Part shown: one piece after another, positions 17,037 through 25,693 of the stretch | Position numbering within the stretch: the stretch's first letter is position 1 | Layout of the letters: each line of letters starts with the position of its first letter | Assembly (NCBI GenBank): GCA_022008415.1 | Contig: JAIRBC010000021.1 | Coordinates: forward strand, 1 to 64,000 | Length of the DNA: 64,000 nucleotides | Origin: Cerina litoralis | Lineage (GTDB): Bacteria; Bacteroidota; Bacteroidia; Flavobacteriales; Flavobacteriaceae | Reading direction: 5' to 3' | The notes under the pieces: model-generated | Seen by the model: only the letters and a program-made list of their open reading frames with translations | What the model was told of the DNA's origin: nothing | The model's database searches: none | Position numbers and translations under genes: made by a program

Positions 17037-18347
17037 TTACATTGTTTTATTGAGGAACACTAAGAAATAGAGATAAGATAATCCAATTATTCCTACAAAA
17101 ATGAGGGCTATCATTGGATTGTATATGACCATAGACACCAGCGCAATGATAGCAATGGTGAGCGCGACGGCCGGAAACCAAGGAAACAATGGTACCTTAA
17201 AGGGGCGTTCCATATTGGGTTCGTTTCGGCGTAAAGCAAAAAACGCGACCATCGAAACAATATATAGACAGAGCGCACCAAAGCATGCAATGGTTATGAT
17301 CTCACTGGTTTTTCCGGTAAACAGAGCAATAATTCCGACCAACATATTTACGATCAAGGCATTCGCCGGGGTTCTGAATTTAGAGTTCACCTTTCCCAAG
17401 ACCCGGGGTGCATAACCTACCCTACCAAATTCGAAGGTACTCCTGCCTCCTGCCAATATTATCCCATGAAAGGAGGCCACCAATCCCAACAGTCCAATGC
17501 CAACCAACATCTTGTACATGATATGTCCGCTGTGCACTACATACGACAAGGCCAGTGGTAGCGGGGAATCGGAAGCAATTGTGCTGCCCTCAGGGTAAAC
17601 CACGGCTTCCCATCCTGCCACCCCTACTGCGGAAACAAAAGTGAGTATACAAAGTAGGACCAAGGTTAAAATCGCCGATCCAAATCCAATAAGTACGCTG
17701 CGTTGTGGATTGATAGCCTCTTCTGCAACATTGGCCACACCTTCGATGGCCAAAAAAAACCAAATAGCGAATGGGATGGCCGCAAAAGCACCAGAAAATC
17801 CATGGGGCATGGGGTTTGACCGCAAATTGGCAAGTTGAAATTCCGGTAAGGTCACCCCCGCAAAAATGAGCAGTTCAATGACGGCCAAAATCGTAATGAC
17901 CAGCTCGAACGAGGCGGCAATCTTTACGCCCAAAATATTGATAATGGTAAAGATAAGATAAGCGCCTATGGCAAAAACCATCAAATCTACGGACGGGTAC
18001 AACAGGTTCAGGTAGGCCCCAATGGCGGCCGCAATAGCAGGAGGAGCAAAAACAAACTCAATATTCTGGGCTATTCCGGCAATAAATCCCAAATGCTTTC
18101 CCAGTCCCCTGTTGGCATATTCAAAAGCTCCACCCGCCCTCGGTATGGCGCAAGCCATCTCGGTATAGCTAAAGGTGAAGGTAAAGTACATGATGATGAT
18201 AAAAAAGGTGGCTATTGCCAAGCCATAAGTCCCGCCTTCGGCAAGGCCCAAATTCCACCCAAAATACATTCCGGAGATTACGTATCCCACGCCCAGGCCC
18301 CATAGCATCAGGGGACTGAGCACCTTCTTCAATTGAACTTCAGCCAT
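17037..18347 (-). CDS. APC-superfamily permease, ethanolamine permease type
   Basis: A 436-residue inner-membrane protein with about twelve helices. The N-terminal stretch LMLWGLGVGYVISGMYFGWNLG and the following FTFSYTEMACAIPRAGGAFEYANRGLGKHLGFIAGIAQNIEFVFAPPAIAAAIGAY region are the wording I associate with the bacterial ethanolamine permease family rather than with amino-acid or putrescine carriers. It is the first gene of the minus-strand amine operon, 5 bases before the ligase gene, so transport and gamma-glutamylation are tightly coupled. Its promoter should be in the AT-rich 253-base region shared with the divergent AsnC/Lrp regulator. Substrate identity is by family resemblance and would need a test. 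Confidence 0.82.
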   Translation of the reverse strand: MAEVQLKKVLSPLMLWGLGVGYVISGMYFGWNLGLAEGGTYGLAIATFFIIIMYFTFTFSYTEMACAIPRAGGAFEYANRGLGKHLGFIAGIAQNIEFVFAPPAIAAAIGAYLNLLYPSVDLMVFAIGAYLIFTIINILGVKIAASFELVITILAVIELLIFAGVTLPEFQLANLRSNPMPHGFSGAFAAIPFAIWFFLAIEGVANVAEEAINPQRSVLIGFGSAILTLVLLCILTFVSAVGVAGWEAVVYPEGSTIASDSPLPLALSYVVHSGHIMYKMLVGIGLLGLVASFHGIILAGGRSTFEFGRVGYAPRVLGKVNSKFRTPANALIVNMLVGIIALFTGKTSEIITIACFGALCLYIVSMVAFFALRRNEPNMERPFKVPLFPWFPAVALTIAIIALVSMVIYNPMIALIFVGIIGLSYLYFLVFLNKTM

Positions 18348-18600
18348 TTATCATATTTAATAGCGACTTAATCGAATTCCGAAGATTATTAAAATGCACA
18401 GTGTACAATTGGGTTCCAAAAAGCTGCTGGTTGATTATATATAATTAGGTTAATAGTATTGTAAATTACATATAAATAATCATTTTCTTCTACCTAAATT
18501 CACATTATAGATATAAAGTAGTATTATTACATTATAAATAGCATAAAACATCTGTATTTAAATTAATATTGATTGATTTTAGCTTAAATGTACTGATATA
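18348..18600. promoter_or_regulatory. Divergent control region between amine operon and AsnC/Lrp regulator
   Basis: This very AT-rich region separates two outward-facing genes: the permease that heads the amine operon (minus) and an AsnC/Lrp regulator (plus). Lrp-family proteins commonly bind such shared, bendable AT-rich DNA. I see A/T tracts such as ATTACATATAAATAATC at about 18465-18482 but no clear palindrome I would call an operator. Confidence 0.45.
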
Positions 18601-19065
18601 ATGAAATTGGATAAAAAGGACCTAAAAATACTGAATCTTTTACAGGAAAACGCCAATATAAGCAACAAGGAAATTGGGGCGGCAACATACCTTACCTTGA
18701 CACCGGTATACGAACGTATTAAAAAACTGAACGCCCTGGGGTTGCTTAAGAAAAAGGTGTTTTTGCTGGATAGGAAAAAACTGGGGCTCAACGTAATGGT
18801 TCTGGTTTCCGTTAGCATTGAAAAACATTCCGGGGAAGGTGCCCTGGCCTTTATGAACGAAATTAAGAAGATTCCGGAAGTGGTGGAATGTCTTCACGTA
18901 ACCGGAGCTTTCGATTTTCAGTTAAAAGTATACGCAAAGGATATTGATCACTACCACGAGTTCAATTTTAAGAAATTGGCATCCATAAAAAATATAAGGC
19001 ATATGGAAAGTTACTTTGTTATGAAGGAAGTGATAAACACAACGAAGATTCCATTGTTTCTATAG
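18601..19065 (+). CDS. AsnC/Lrp family transcriptional regulator
   Basis: A 154-residue regulator. Residues 2-50 (KLDKKDLKILNLLQENANISNKEIGAATYLTLTPVYERIKKL) form the winged helix-turn-helix DNA-binding domain, and residues 65-145 form the ligand-sensing RAM domain (VMVLVSVSIE, VVECLHVTGAFDFQLKVYA). AsnC/Lrp proteins form octamers that wrap DNA and respond to amino acids or amines. Its divergent position next to the amine-utilisation operon makes it the likely local regulator, responding perhaps to glutamate, glycine or the imported amine. It converges with the eboF gene on its other side. Confidence 0.9.
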   Translation: MKLDKKDLKILNLLQENANISNKEIGAATYLTLTPVYERIKKLNALGLLKKKVFLLDRKKLGLNVMVLVSVSIEKHSGEGALAFMNEIKKIPEVVECLHVTGAFDFQLKVYAKDIDHYHEFNFKKLASIKNIRHMESYFVMKEVINTTKIPLFL

Positions 19066-19127
19066 TTACCTAGGCAGCATCGGGAAAACATGAATATTCC
19101 ACGTACAATTCCGTGACGTTAGTTCAC

Positions 19128-20522
19128 TTAATCGGGGTTGGAAGGAGCCCCCAAAACGTGCCGCTCCAATACACCACAAACCTCTGTGGCATCTATTTCC
19201 CCTGGCAGATTTAGTTCCGTGTTGTTGCTAATCAAGATTGGATAGTCCTCCTTGATCTCCGGGATTCTTCCGTGGGAACCTTTTATCAAAGTGGCATCTA
19301 ACGGGATGATATTCAACACCGTTCTAAAGCCCAGCTTCTTTTTCAGCAGTTTCCAGATTACCTTGAGCATTACCAACTTGTCCTTGGGGTCGGTGAGCAT
19401 TTCCACGGGATCATAGCCCGGTTTTTTATGGATATCGACCATTCGGGCATAATCTGGCGCCTTGTCATCGTCCAACCAAAAATAATAGGTAAACCAAGAT
19501 TCCTTGTCGGCCACAACCACCAAATCCCCACAACGGTCGTGGTTCAATTTTGCCTTGACGATATCGCTGTCCGCAAAAACCTTTTCAACCCCCTCCACCT
19601 TTTCCAATAAAGCCTTCACCTTTGGCTTTGAGGTTGGGTCTTTGATATAGATATGGGCCACTTGGTGGTCGGCAACCGCAAACGCGCTGCTGGCACCCGC
19701 ATCCAATAGCTCTAGCCCTCTTTCTATCCGAATATTGATATAGCCCTCCTTTCTCAAAATTCGATTTAAATGGATGGGCCGATTTACATCGGTTATACCG
19801 TACTCCGAAAGCAAAATGATATTTATATCCTTTTGCTGCTGATAATAAGCTACCAATTGTTTGACCACCCCGTCGATTTCCTCGAGGTCCTTCGCAATAA
19901 AATCCATGTTCTTCCCATGGCGCTGCATATTATAATCCAAATGGGGCAGATAGACCAAAGTCAGGGTAGGATCGTGCAATTTATCGGTCTTAATCGCAGC
20001 ATTGGCAATCCACTGCGAAGATTTTATGGATGTCTTTGGTCCCCAAAAATGAAACAGTGGAAAAGTACCCAATTCCCCTTGGAGGCTGTCCCGAAGTTCC
20101 GCAGGATGGGAATATACGTCGGGTATTTTTCGGCCATCGGCCAAATAATTGGGCCTCGGAGTTACACTAAAATCGACCCCAGAATACATATTGAACCACC
20201 AAAAAAGATTGGCACAAGTAAAATTACTGTTCATCTTTTTTAGTTTATCCCAAATTTTATCTGCCTGGATCAGGGTATTGGATTGCCGCCAGAACTTCAC
20301 TTCGTGTTCCTCTTTAAAATACCATCCATTCCCAACGGCCCCGTGTTCTGCCGGCGCTTTTCCCGTAAGATAGGTAGCATGGGCCGTACAGGTGACCGCT
20401 GGAAGTACCGGGGTAATTGTGGCTGATTTCCCTTTCTCTAAAAACGATTTTATAAACGGGGTATGCTCTCCGATTAGTCCGTGGGTAAGCCCCACCACAT
20501 CGAGTACTACGGTCTTCTTCAT
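19128..20522 (-). CDS. eboF: EboF: alkaline-phosphatase-superfamily protein of the ebo cluster
   Basis: A 464-residue protein with the type I phosphodiesterase / nucleotide pyrophosphatase fold and no signal peptide, so probably cytoplasmic. LDVVGLTHGL holds the first metal Asp, and PAVTCTAHATYLTGKAPAEHG the nucleophile Thr region. Other expected metal sites look altered: the usual SDHG is LSEYGIT, and the D-x3-H motif reads LDYNMQRHG with the His shifted. The last gene of the minus-strand run eboB-C-D-E-F, 8 bases after eboE. Ebo proteins are linked in cyanobacteria and Pseudomonas to movement or processing of secondary-metabolite precursors; the chemistry is not known. Cluster order makes the assignment strong. 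Confidence 0.85.
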   Translation of the reverse strand: MKKTVVLDVVGLTHGLIGEHTPFIKSFLEKGKSATITPVLPAVTCTAHATYLTGKAPAEHGAVGNGWYFKEEHEVKFWRQSNTLIQADKIWDKLKKMNSNFTCANLFWWFNMYSGVDFSVTPRPNYLADGRKIPDVYSHPAELRDSLQGELGTFPLFHFWGPKTSIKSSQWIANAAIKTDKLHDPTLTLVYLPHLDYNMQRHGKNMDFIAKDLEEIDGVVKQLVAYYQQQKDINIILLSEYGITDVNRPIHLNRILRKEGYINIRIERGLELLDAGASSAFAVADHQVAHIYIKDPTSKPKVKALLEKVEGVEKVFADSDIVKAKLNHDRCGDLVVVADKESWFTYYFWLDDDKAPDYARMVDIHKKPGYDPVEMLTDPKDKLVMLKVIWKLLKKKLGFRTVLNIIPLDATLIKGSHGRIPEIKEDYPILISNNTELNLPGEIDATEVCGVLERHVLGAPSNPD

Positions 20523-20530
20523 AATCTCCT

Positions 20531-21724
20531 TTACAACTTATTTTTTAACCACTGAATTTCCCTGATAATCGATCGATCCAAGGGCGCCTTTAGATCGGGC
20601 GGAAGGACGTCCCAGGTATAGGTCTCTATCTCCAATTGGTCGGTAATTTTATAATCTTTTAAATACGCGATGACCTTGAGAATTTGGTCCTGGGTGGATT
20701 GTAGCAAACCGAATCGATCCAAAAAGATAGGGACATGAAAATGCGCCCTCAGTTCCTTAAAATCCCTTTTTTCTTCCAAAACGACGGGAAGGTCGCTATA
20801 GGTCCTGACCTCGTCTCCTATCTTTTCGGTTACCTGATGCAGGTACGTAGGCTCATTGAACTCGGCCAGGGCTTCCCATATTTTCCCCTTATTATCGGCA
20901 TCAAAAATTATCTTAAGAGCGGCGCTTACCTGAATTTTTCCGACTTGGATTCCATGGTTTGCCAATTTTTTAAAGGTGATTCCTGGCTCTTCGTAAGCCA
21001 ACGAAAAATGGCAGACGTCATAGCAAACGGCAATGTATCGCAATACCATGCTTTGTGCCCTGTCCCCATCAATCCCTTGTTCCCTTGCCAAGATAACCTT
21101 GGCCATCGGGATCAGATAGTTTTCAAAAAAGTGGATTACCTCGTCGCTATTTTCCAGAAGGCCGTCCGGCTCGGGCTCAATATCCAAGTGGAGGTGCTTC
21201 CCGGTTCTTTCTTCGACCTCCCACAAATGAACAACAACTTGCACCAAATGCTCTGCACCCAGGGTAAAGGCCAAATCCAAGGCCCCGAACGAATTATGCC
21301 AATGCTTATAGCTTATGGGCGAGGTAGAAATACCGCCGGACATCCCTTCGGGCAATAAAAATGCCAATTGGTCGAACAGACGATTGGTATAGCGCAACCT
21401 TTCCTCAGTGGTCCAATCGGGAGCGTGCACCTCTTCCTTTACCCGTTGGTTGTGAAAATTACCGTAGGGAAACCCGTTCATGGTAAACACATACAGGTTG
21501 TTTTCGTCTAGCCATTTTTTAAAATGTTCTAGAATATATCCCTTTGTGAGTTCCTCACTGGCAGTATTGGACAAGCGCAATCCGATCCCGAAAGGACGGT
21601 CCGGTGAAACCTCGGCCTTTATCCGTGGAACGTAACTTTTAAGGCTCTCTAAGGTACGCTCCCAGTTTTCTCCGGGATGTATATTGGTACAATAGCTTAG
21701 ATGGTAATTATTATCGACTAACAT
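20531..21724 (-). CDS. eboE: EboE: xylose-isomerase-like TIM-barrel protein of the ebo cluster
   Basis: A 397-residue protein starting LVDNNYHLSYCTNIHPGENW, wording characteristic of the EboE (metabolite traffic) family. The fold resembles the sugar phosphate isomerase / AP endonuclease 2 barrel, with candidate metal ligands in HLHLDIEPEPDGLLENSDE (about 180) and in CYDVCHFSLAYEEP. I start it at ATG 21722-21724; an in-frame TTG at 21739 is the only earlier choice. The start overlaps the last 7 bases of eboD, indicating translational coupling. Its reaction is unknown. Confidence 0.87.
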   Translation of the reverse strand: MLVDNNYHLSYCTNIHPGENWERTLESLKSYVPRIKAEVSPDRPFGIGLRLSNTASEELTKGYILEHFKKWLDENNLYVFTMNGFPYGNFHNQRVKEEVHAPDWTTEERLRYTNRLFDQLAFLLPEGMSGGISTSPISYKHWHNSFGALDLAFTLGAEHLVQVVVHLWEVEERTGKHLHLDIEPEPDGLLENSDEVIHFFENYLIPMAKVILAREQGIDGDRAQSMVLRYIAVCYDVCHFSLAYEEPGITFKKLANHGIQVGKIQVSAALKIIFDADNKGKIWEALAEFNEPTYLHQVTEKIGDEVRTYSDLPVVLEEKRDFKELRAHFHVPIFLDRFGLLQSTQDQILKVIAYLKDYKITDQLEIETYTWDVLPPDLKAPLDRSIIREIQWLKNKL

Positions 21725-22887
21725 ATTTTGGGTTGACAAAGGTTGTTCAGCACATTAATGGCATCCCTCATTTTATCAAGGTCTATCTCGTGTACATCGT
21801 GTTTGAAACCAATATTGGAAATAAGCGTAATGGTCAACTGACCCCCCAAATGCTCCCTAAACTCCTCTATCCCGCCCAATAATACGTTCCATTCGTCTTC
21901 GGTCTCCAAAGGAATATGAAGGTCAAAACCAATGGTTTCCAGAACATTAAGAACCCGCTTAAGGGTTTGTTCATCTATAAGCCCTATTAAATGGGCATAC
22001 GTAAGGTCTAGTGCCATCCCTACCGCTACCGCCTCCCCGTGCCGCATTTTATAATCCGTCATGTATTCCAGCTTGTGGGCCGCCCAATGTCCAAAATCTA
22101 ACGGACGGGATGAACCGGTCTCAAAGGGATCGCCACCTTGGGCTATATGTTCCATATGCATTTCGGCACAACGATATATAAGGTATTCCATGGGCTCCAT
22201 TTCCCTATTATAGAGGGTAACCGCGTTCTTTTCCAAAAATCCAAAAAACTTGTCATCCTTGATAAGGGCCACTTTTACCGCCTCGGCCACTCCCGAGATC
22301 CAATCCCGATGTTCCAAGGTTGGTAAAAAGTCGATGTCGTTGATTATTGCGAAAGGGGGTGCAAACGTGCCCAAGAAGTTCTTCTTATTAAAAATATTGA
22401 TACTGTTCTTTACCCCAACAGCGGAATCGTTCTGCGATAGTGTGGTAGTGGGAATACGGATCAGTTTAACACCCCTATGGGCAATGGCGGCTGCATATCC
22501 CGCCATATCGATAACGGCGCCCCCACCGACCGCTACCACAAAGGAATGTCTATCTATATGGTTATCGTTTACCCCTTGCAGCACCTTCAATACGTTGTCG
22601 TGATCGTTCTTGGTCTCCTCTCCTCCGGTGACCACCAATATTTCGGTAAGAACTATTCGATCTGCAAATTTTTGACAGTAGGAGATAATCTTACCCTTCA
22701 AGGTCGGGTGCGCTTTTATGACTCCATCATCGACCACAAATAGTACCTTTACCCCACCCTTTTTCCGGTAGTTGGCAAAGATATCATGGAACAGCGGGTT
22801 ATCGGTCCCGAACAGATCTTTGGTGAATTGCAATTGGTAGCTATATTCTACCTTAAAGGTTTGCTGGATAGCATTAAACTTTTTCAT
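21718..22887 (-). CDS. eboD: EboD: 3-dehydroquinate-synthase-like sugar phosphate cyclase of the ebo cluster
   Basis: A 389-residue homologue of 3-dehydroquinate synthase. FVVAVGGGAVIDMAGYAAA (about 114) is the NAD loop, and the zinc ligands of the family are in place: Glu in GVAEAVKVALI (about 205), His in LDFGHWAAHKLE (about 267) and His in MRHGEAVAVGMALD (about 284). It differs from AroB by its long N-terminus and its company: it lies between eboC and eboE, without other shikimate genes. EboD is thought to use a different sugar phosphate from AroB, but the product is not established. Gap to eboC is 121 bases; eboE overlaps its end. Confidence 0.88.
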   Translation of the reverse strand: MKKFNAIQQTFKVEYSYQLQFTKDLFGTDNPLFHDIFANYRKKGGVKVLFVVDDGVIKAHPTLKGKIISYCQKFADRIVLTEILVVTGGEETKNDHDNVLKVLQGVNDNHIDRHSFVVAVGGGAVIDMAGYAAAIAHRGVKLIRIPTTTLSQNDSAVGVKNSINIFNKKNFLGTFAPPFAIINDIDFLPTLEHRDWISGVAEAVKVALIKDDKFFGFLEKNAVTLYNREMEPMEYLIYRCAEMHMEHIAQGGDPFETGSSRPLDFGHWAAHKLEYMTDYKMRHGEAVAVGMALDLTYAHLIGLIDEQTLKRVLNVLETIGFDLHIPLETEDEWNVLLGGIEEFREHLGGQLTITLISNIGFKHDVHEIDLDKMRDAINVLNNLCQPKIC

Positions 22888-23008
22888 CTGACAAAATTGT
22901 TATCCGGCAAAAGACATAAGACCGCTTCGCTACTAGAACGAAGACAAAAGACTTGACCCAACCGAAGTGAAAACCATTTTGAACTATTATCTAAGAATCG
23001 CTCAAAAT

Positions 23009-23902
23009 TTATGTGACCGCAAATAATCTTGACAGGCCCAAAGACAAAGGTAATAATAGGATCATCAACACCCCAATCCACCAATGGGAAAAACCAACGG
23101 CTATGGCCGAATCGAGTAAAATAACGGAAAGTACCCCTGCGACCACGGCTTTTTTGATGTTTTCTGGTGAATTTTCCCGATATGCTTTAAACAGCGGCAA
23201 AAATACTGCTATGGCAAAAATCGCTAAAAAGGGAAGTACCCGACCCAAATTTCTATCACCCAAGTACAATAGTCCCAGAACCAATAAAATTACAACGGCG
23301 TACAAAACTGCCGCAAAAATTATGTGTTTTTTATTATTTCCGTGAACTTCCCCCCTACTTATCAAGGTAATGGATGCGATATAAACAATAGGGACAAAAG
23401 CAAACCACCAATAGGGCAACGTACCCAAAATGCTAATTCCCAACAACAAATTAAGACCCCTACAAACCCCCATGTTCAACGGCCCAAAAATACTGTGCTG
23501 TTTGGCTATCGCATCATAAAACAAAATTGATACCGCCAAAAGAAGTGCCACAATTCCGCTTAAACTATTGACTAAAAAAGCCAATAAAATCCCAAGCAAC
23601 AATAAAATAGCACCATAAATGGCGGCGGATCGTAAAGAAACCATCCCAGAGGGAATCGGTCTTTCCGGTCGCTCAATTTGATCCAGTTTAAAATCGAATA
23701 CATCGTTGAGAATAACGCCAGCGGCGTAAAGAAATAAGGAAGATGCCACCAACAATAGAAGGGAATCTATTTGGAGCTCCCCCATCTTTCCTTGGTCATT
23801 CAAGATAAAAGTCCCTGCGATTGCCGCACCCGCCAAAATATCGGCCGCAGCGGTAGGCAGGTTTGCGGGACGGGCAAGTTGGGCGTAGGCTTTAAAGTTC
23901 AT
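23009..23902 (-). CDS. eboC: EboC: UbiA-family prenyltransferase of the ebo cluster
   Basis: A 297-residue inner-membrane protein with eight to nine hydrophobic helices. The first Asp-rich motif NDVFDFKLDQIERPERPIPSG (about 66-86) is the Mg-prenyl-diphosphate site of the UbiA family; the second, around KLFKAYRE/TLISRGEVHG, is degenerate compared with MenA or UbiA. Members of this branch in ebo clusters may transfer an isoprenoid or a glycosyl-like unit to a soluble product. It starts 18 bases after eboB. Substrate unknown. Confidence 0.87.
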   Translation of the reverse strand: MNFKAYAQLARPANLPTAAADILAGAAIAGTFILNDQGKMGELQIDSLLLLVASSLFLYAAGVILNDVFDFKLDQIERPERPIPSGMVSLRSAAIYGAILLLLGILLAFLVNSLSGIVALLLAVSILFYDAIAKQHSIFGPLNMGVCRGLNLLLGISILGTLPYWWFAFVPIVYIASITLISRGEVHGNNKKHIIFAAVLYAVVILLVLGLLYLGDRNLGRVLPFLAIFAIAVFLPLFKAYRENSPENIKKAVVAGVLSVILLDSAIAVGFSHWWIGVLMILLLPLSLGLSRLFAVT

Positions 23903-23920
23903 TGCTGCTTTATCTTAACA

Positions 23921-24829
23921 CTAGAGGATTTTTTCGGAATCCTTCCGGGGTTGTTGGCCTCTAAGGACACTGTTATCGTTAAACAGCTGGGATTGATCAA
24001 CCCCTTTGGCCTCCAACCAATCGGATTCTTTCATCCTGCCGTTATGACCAAAGATATCGAGAGCATTCTGGTAACAGGTCTTTACCACGTCTGCCCTGTC
24101 AATTCCGCTTCTCAGCATTAAGGATGCCGTTTTGGGTACCGCTAAGGGATCGCTTACCCCCCAGTCGGCGGAACTGTCCACAATAATGCCCGTACTTCCA
24201 TATTTTTCAACCACCTTTACCATACGTTCATTTCCCATTTTGGTTTTCGGATAAATGGTAAATGCTGCCCAAAAACCGCGATCCAAAACCTCTTTTACGG
24301 TTTCCTCGTTGTTGTGATCAATGACCACCATAGAGGGATCAAGGCCGTGTTCCAAGCAGACTTCCATGCTCTTGATAGTTCCCGCTTTTTTGTCCCTGTG
24401 GGGCGTATGGACCTGAACCACCATTCCCATTTCCTTGGCCAGCTCTAACTGAATTCTAAAATATTTATCCTCCGCCGGGGTCTGGTCGTCATAACCAATT
24501 TCCCCGATTGCCACTACATTTTCCTTGTGAAGGTAAAGGGGCAATAATTCTACCACCTGTTCGGCCAGAGCCTCGTTGTTGGCCTCCTTGGAATTGAGCC
24601 CTATGGTACAGTAGTGCTTTATACCAAATTGGCTGGCCCTAAAAGGCTCCCATCCTACCAGGCTACTGTAATAATCCTGAAAAGAACCCACTTGGGTCCG
24701 CGGTTGTCCCAACCAAAAAGAAGGCTCTATAATAGCCACTATCCCATTAGCGGCCATGGCCTCATAATCGTCCGTGGTCCTGGAGGACATATGAACGTGC
24801 GGATCTATAATCCTCATTTTCTCTTCCAT
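23921..24829 (-). CDS. eboB: EboB: TatD-like metal-dependent hydrolase of the ebo cluster
   Basis: A 302-residue amidohydrolase-fold protein. RIIDPHVHMSSRTTDDYEAMAANGI opens with the metal-binding H-x-H pair, IGEIGYDD (about 110) supplies the acidic residue, VQVHTPHRDK (about 137) the next His and VIDHNNEETV the following one; GIIVDSSADWG near 215 ends the active site. This is the first gene of the five-gene minus-strand ebo run. A META-domain lipoprotein gene ends 51 bases upstream on the same strand, so transcription may start farther up or in that gap. Natural substrate unknown. Confidence 0.86.
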   Translation of the reverse strand: MEEKMRIIDPHVHMSSRTTDDYEAMAANGIVAIIEPSFWLGQPRTQVGSFQDYYSSLVGWEPFRASQFGIKHYCTIGLNSKEANNEALAEQVVELLPLYLHKENVVAIGEIGYDDQTPAEDKYFRIQLELAKEMGMVVQVHTPHRDKKAGTIKSMEVCLEHGLDPSMVVIDHNNEETVKEVLDRGFWAAFTIYPKTKMGNERMVKVVEKYGSTGIIVDSSADWGVSDPLAVPKTASLMLRSGIDRADVVKTCYQNALDIFGHNGRMKESDWLEAKGVDQSQLFNDNSVLRGQQPRKDSEKIL

Positions 24830-24880
24830 AACTATATAATTAAGGCAATAAACTTAATGACTTATTTTCTTATAAAAAAC

Positions 24881-25693
24881 TTAATCTACTTTTTTGAACA
24901 CCAATAGTACTCCATTGGGATTGGAGAGCGTTAGTCTGTTGTTTTCTATGCTATAATGGGTGACGGCGTTTAACGCCGTCATGAATTGGACCTCCCGAGT
25001 ATCTTGGCAGGCCATAAGGGTAGTAGCCGCGGAAAAACGCAACAATTCCCTTTCGGCAAAAATAGTCCCCGATATTTGATTGCAACCGCTAAAGCCAAAG
25101 AAGGTGTTGTCTTTAGCGTTTATTTCCAAACTAGGAAATTCCCTGGGAAAATCGGAAGTCGTTACCATCTCCCCGTTCAATTTTTCCAACACCCAGATAT
25201 CGTGCAGCCGATAATCCGCAATATAATCGCCACAACCTTCAAAGTTTCTAAAATCGGTGTCGATACCCCTTTTTATTTGGACGGTTACCTTGTAACCATA
25301 GTTTTTATCGGACATGCCGTCGGAACAGTCCCCTTGGGTGATTTGCACACTTAGCTCACCTCCCTCGGTATGGGCCCTGTACCTTTTAACGTCGGCATCT
25401 GCGGCCCTAACGGGTTCCACGGCCGGAGTGGAAAACGTTTCCAAACCTTCGGACAAGGAGGTGAATTTTATTTTTTCCCCAGAAATTTCTACGCCCCAAA
25501 AGGGCTCCGTGCCAACCCCCTTAAAATAGACGGTACTAGAACCGGGACCAATATTATCGATTTTCTTCTGGCTATTTCCCATTGTTGATCCGCTTTTGGC
25601 TGGAACCCCGTCCGCCACTTTTTTGGAAGCACTTCCGGTACATCCAGACAAGGTAAATACCAAGAGTAAAAAGGGAGCAAAATATTGTTTCAT
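24881..25693 (-). CDS. Lipoprotein with COG3650-like and META (HslJ-like) domains
   Basis: A 270-residue predicted lipoprotein: FLLLVFTLSGC is a lipobox with Cys at about residue 18, followed by a flexible Ser/Lys-rich stretch. Residues about 52-155 (YFKGVGTEPFWGVEISGEKI ... CSDGMSDKNYGYKVTV) match the small COG3650-type domain, and residues about 165-270 (LHDIWVLEKLNGE ... SGCNQISG ... TLMACQDT) match the META domain of HslJ. Both are common in stress-related envelope proteins. It is 51 bases upstream of eboB on the same strand; I do not know whether it belongs to the ebo unit. Confidence 0.85.
   Translation of the reverse strand: MKQYFAPFLLLVFTLSGCTGSASKKVADGVPAKSGSTMGNSQKKIDNIGPGSSTVYFKGVGTEPFWGVEISGEKIKFTSLSEGLETFSTPAVEPVRAADADVKRYRAHTEGGELSVQITQGDCSDGMSDKNYGYKVTVQIKRGIDTDFRNFEGCGDYIADYRLHDIWVLEKLNGEMVTTSDFPREFPSLEINAKDNTFFGFSGCNQISGTIFAERELLRFSAATTLMACQDTREVQFMTALNAVTHYSIENNRLTLSNPNGVLLVFKKVD

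Noticed and set aside
20735..21358. 207-residue open frame on the plus strand
   Set aside because: Antisense shadow of eboE without any recognisable domain.
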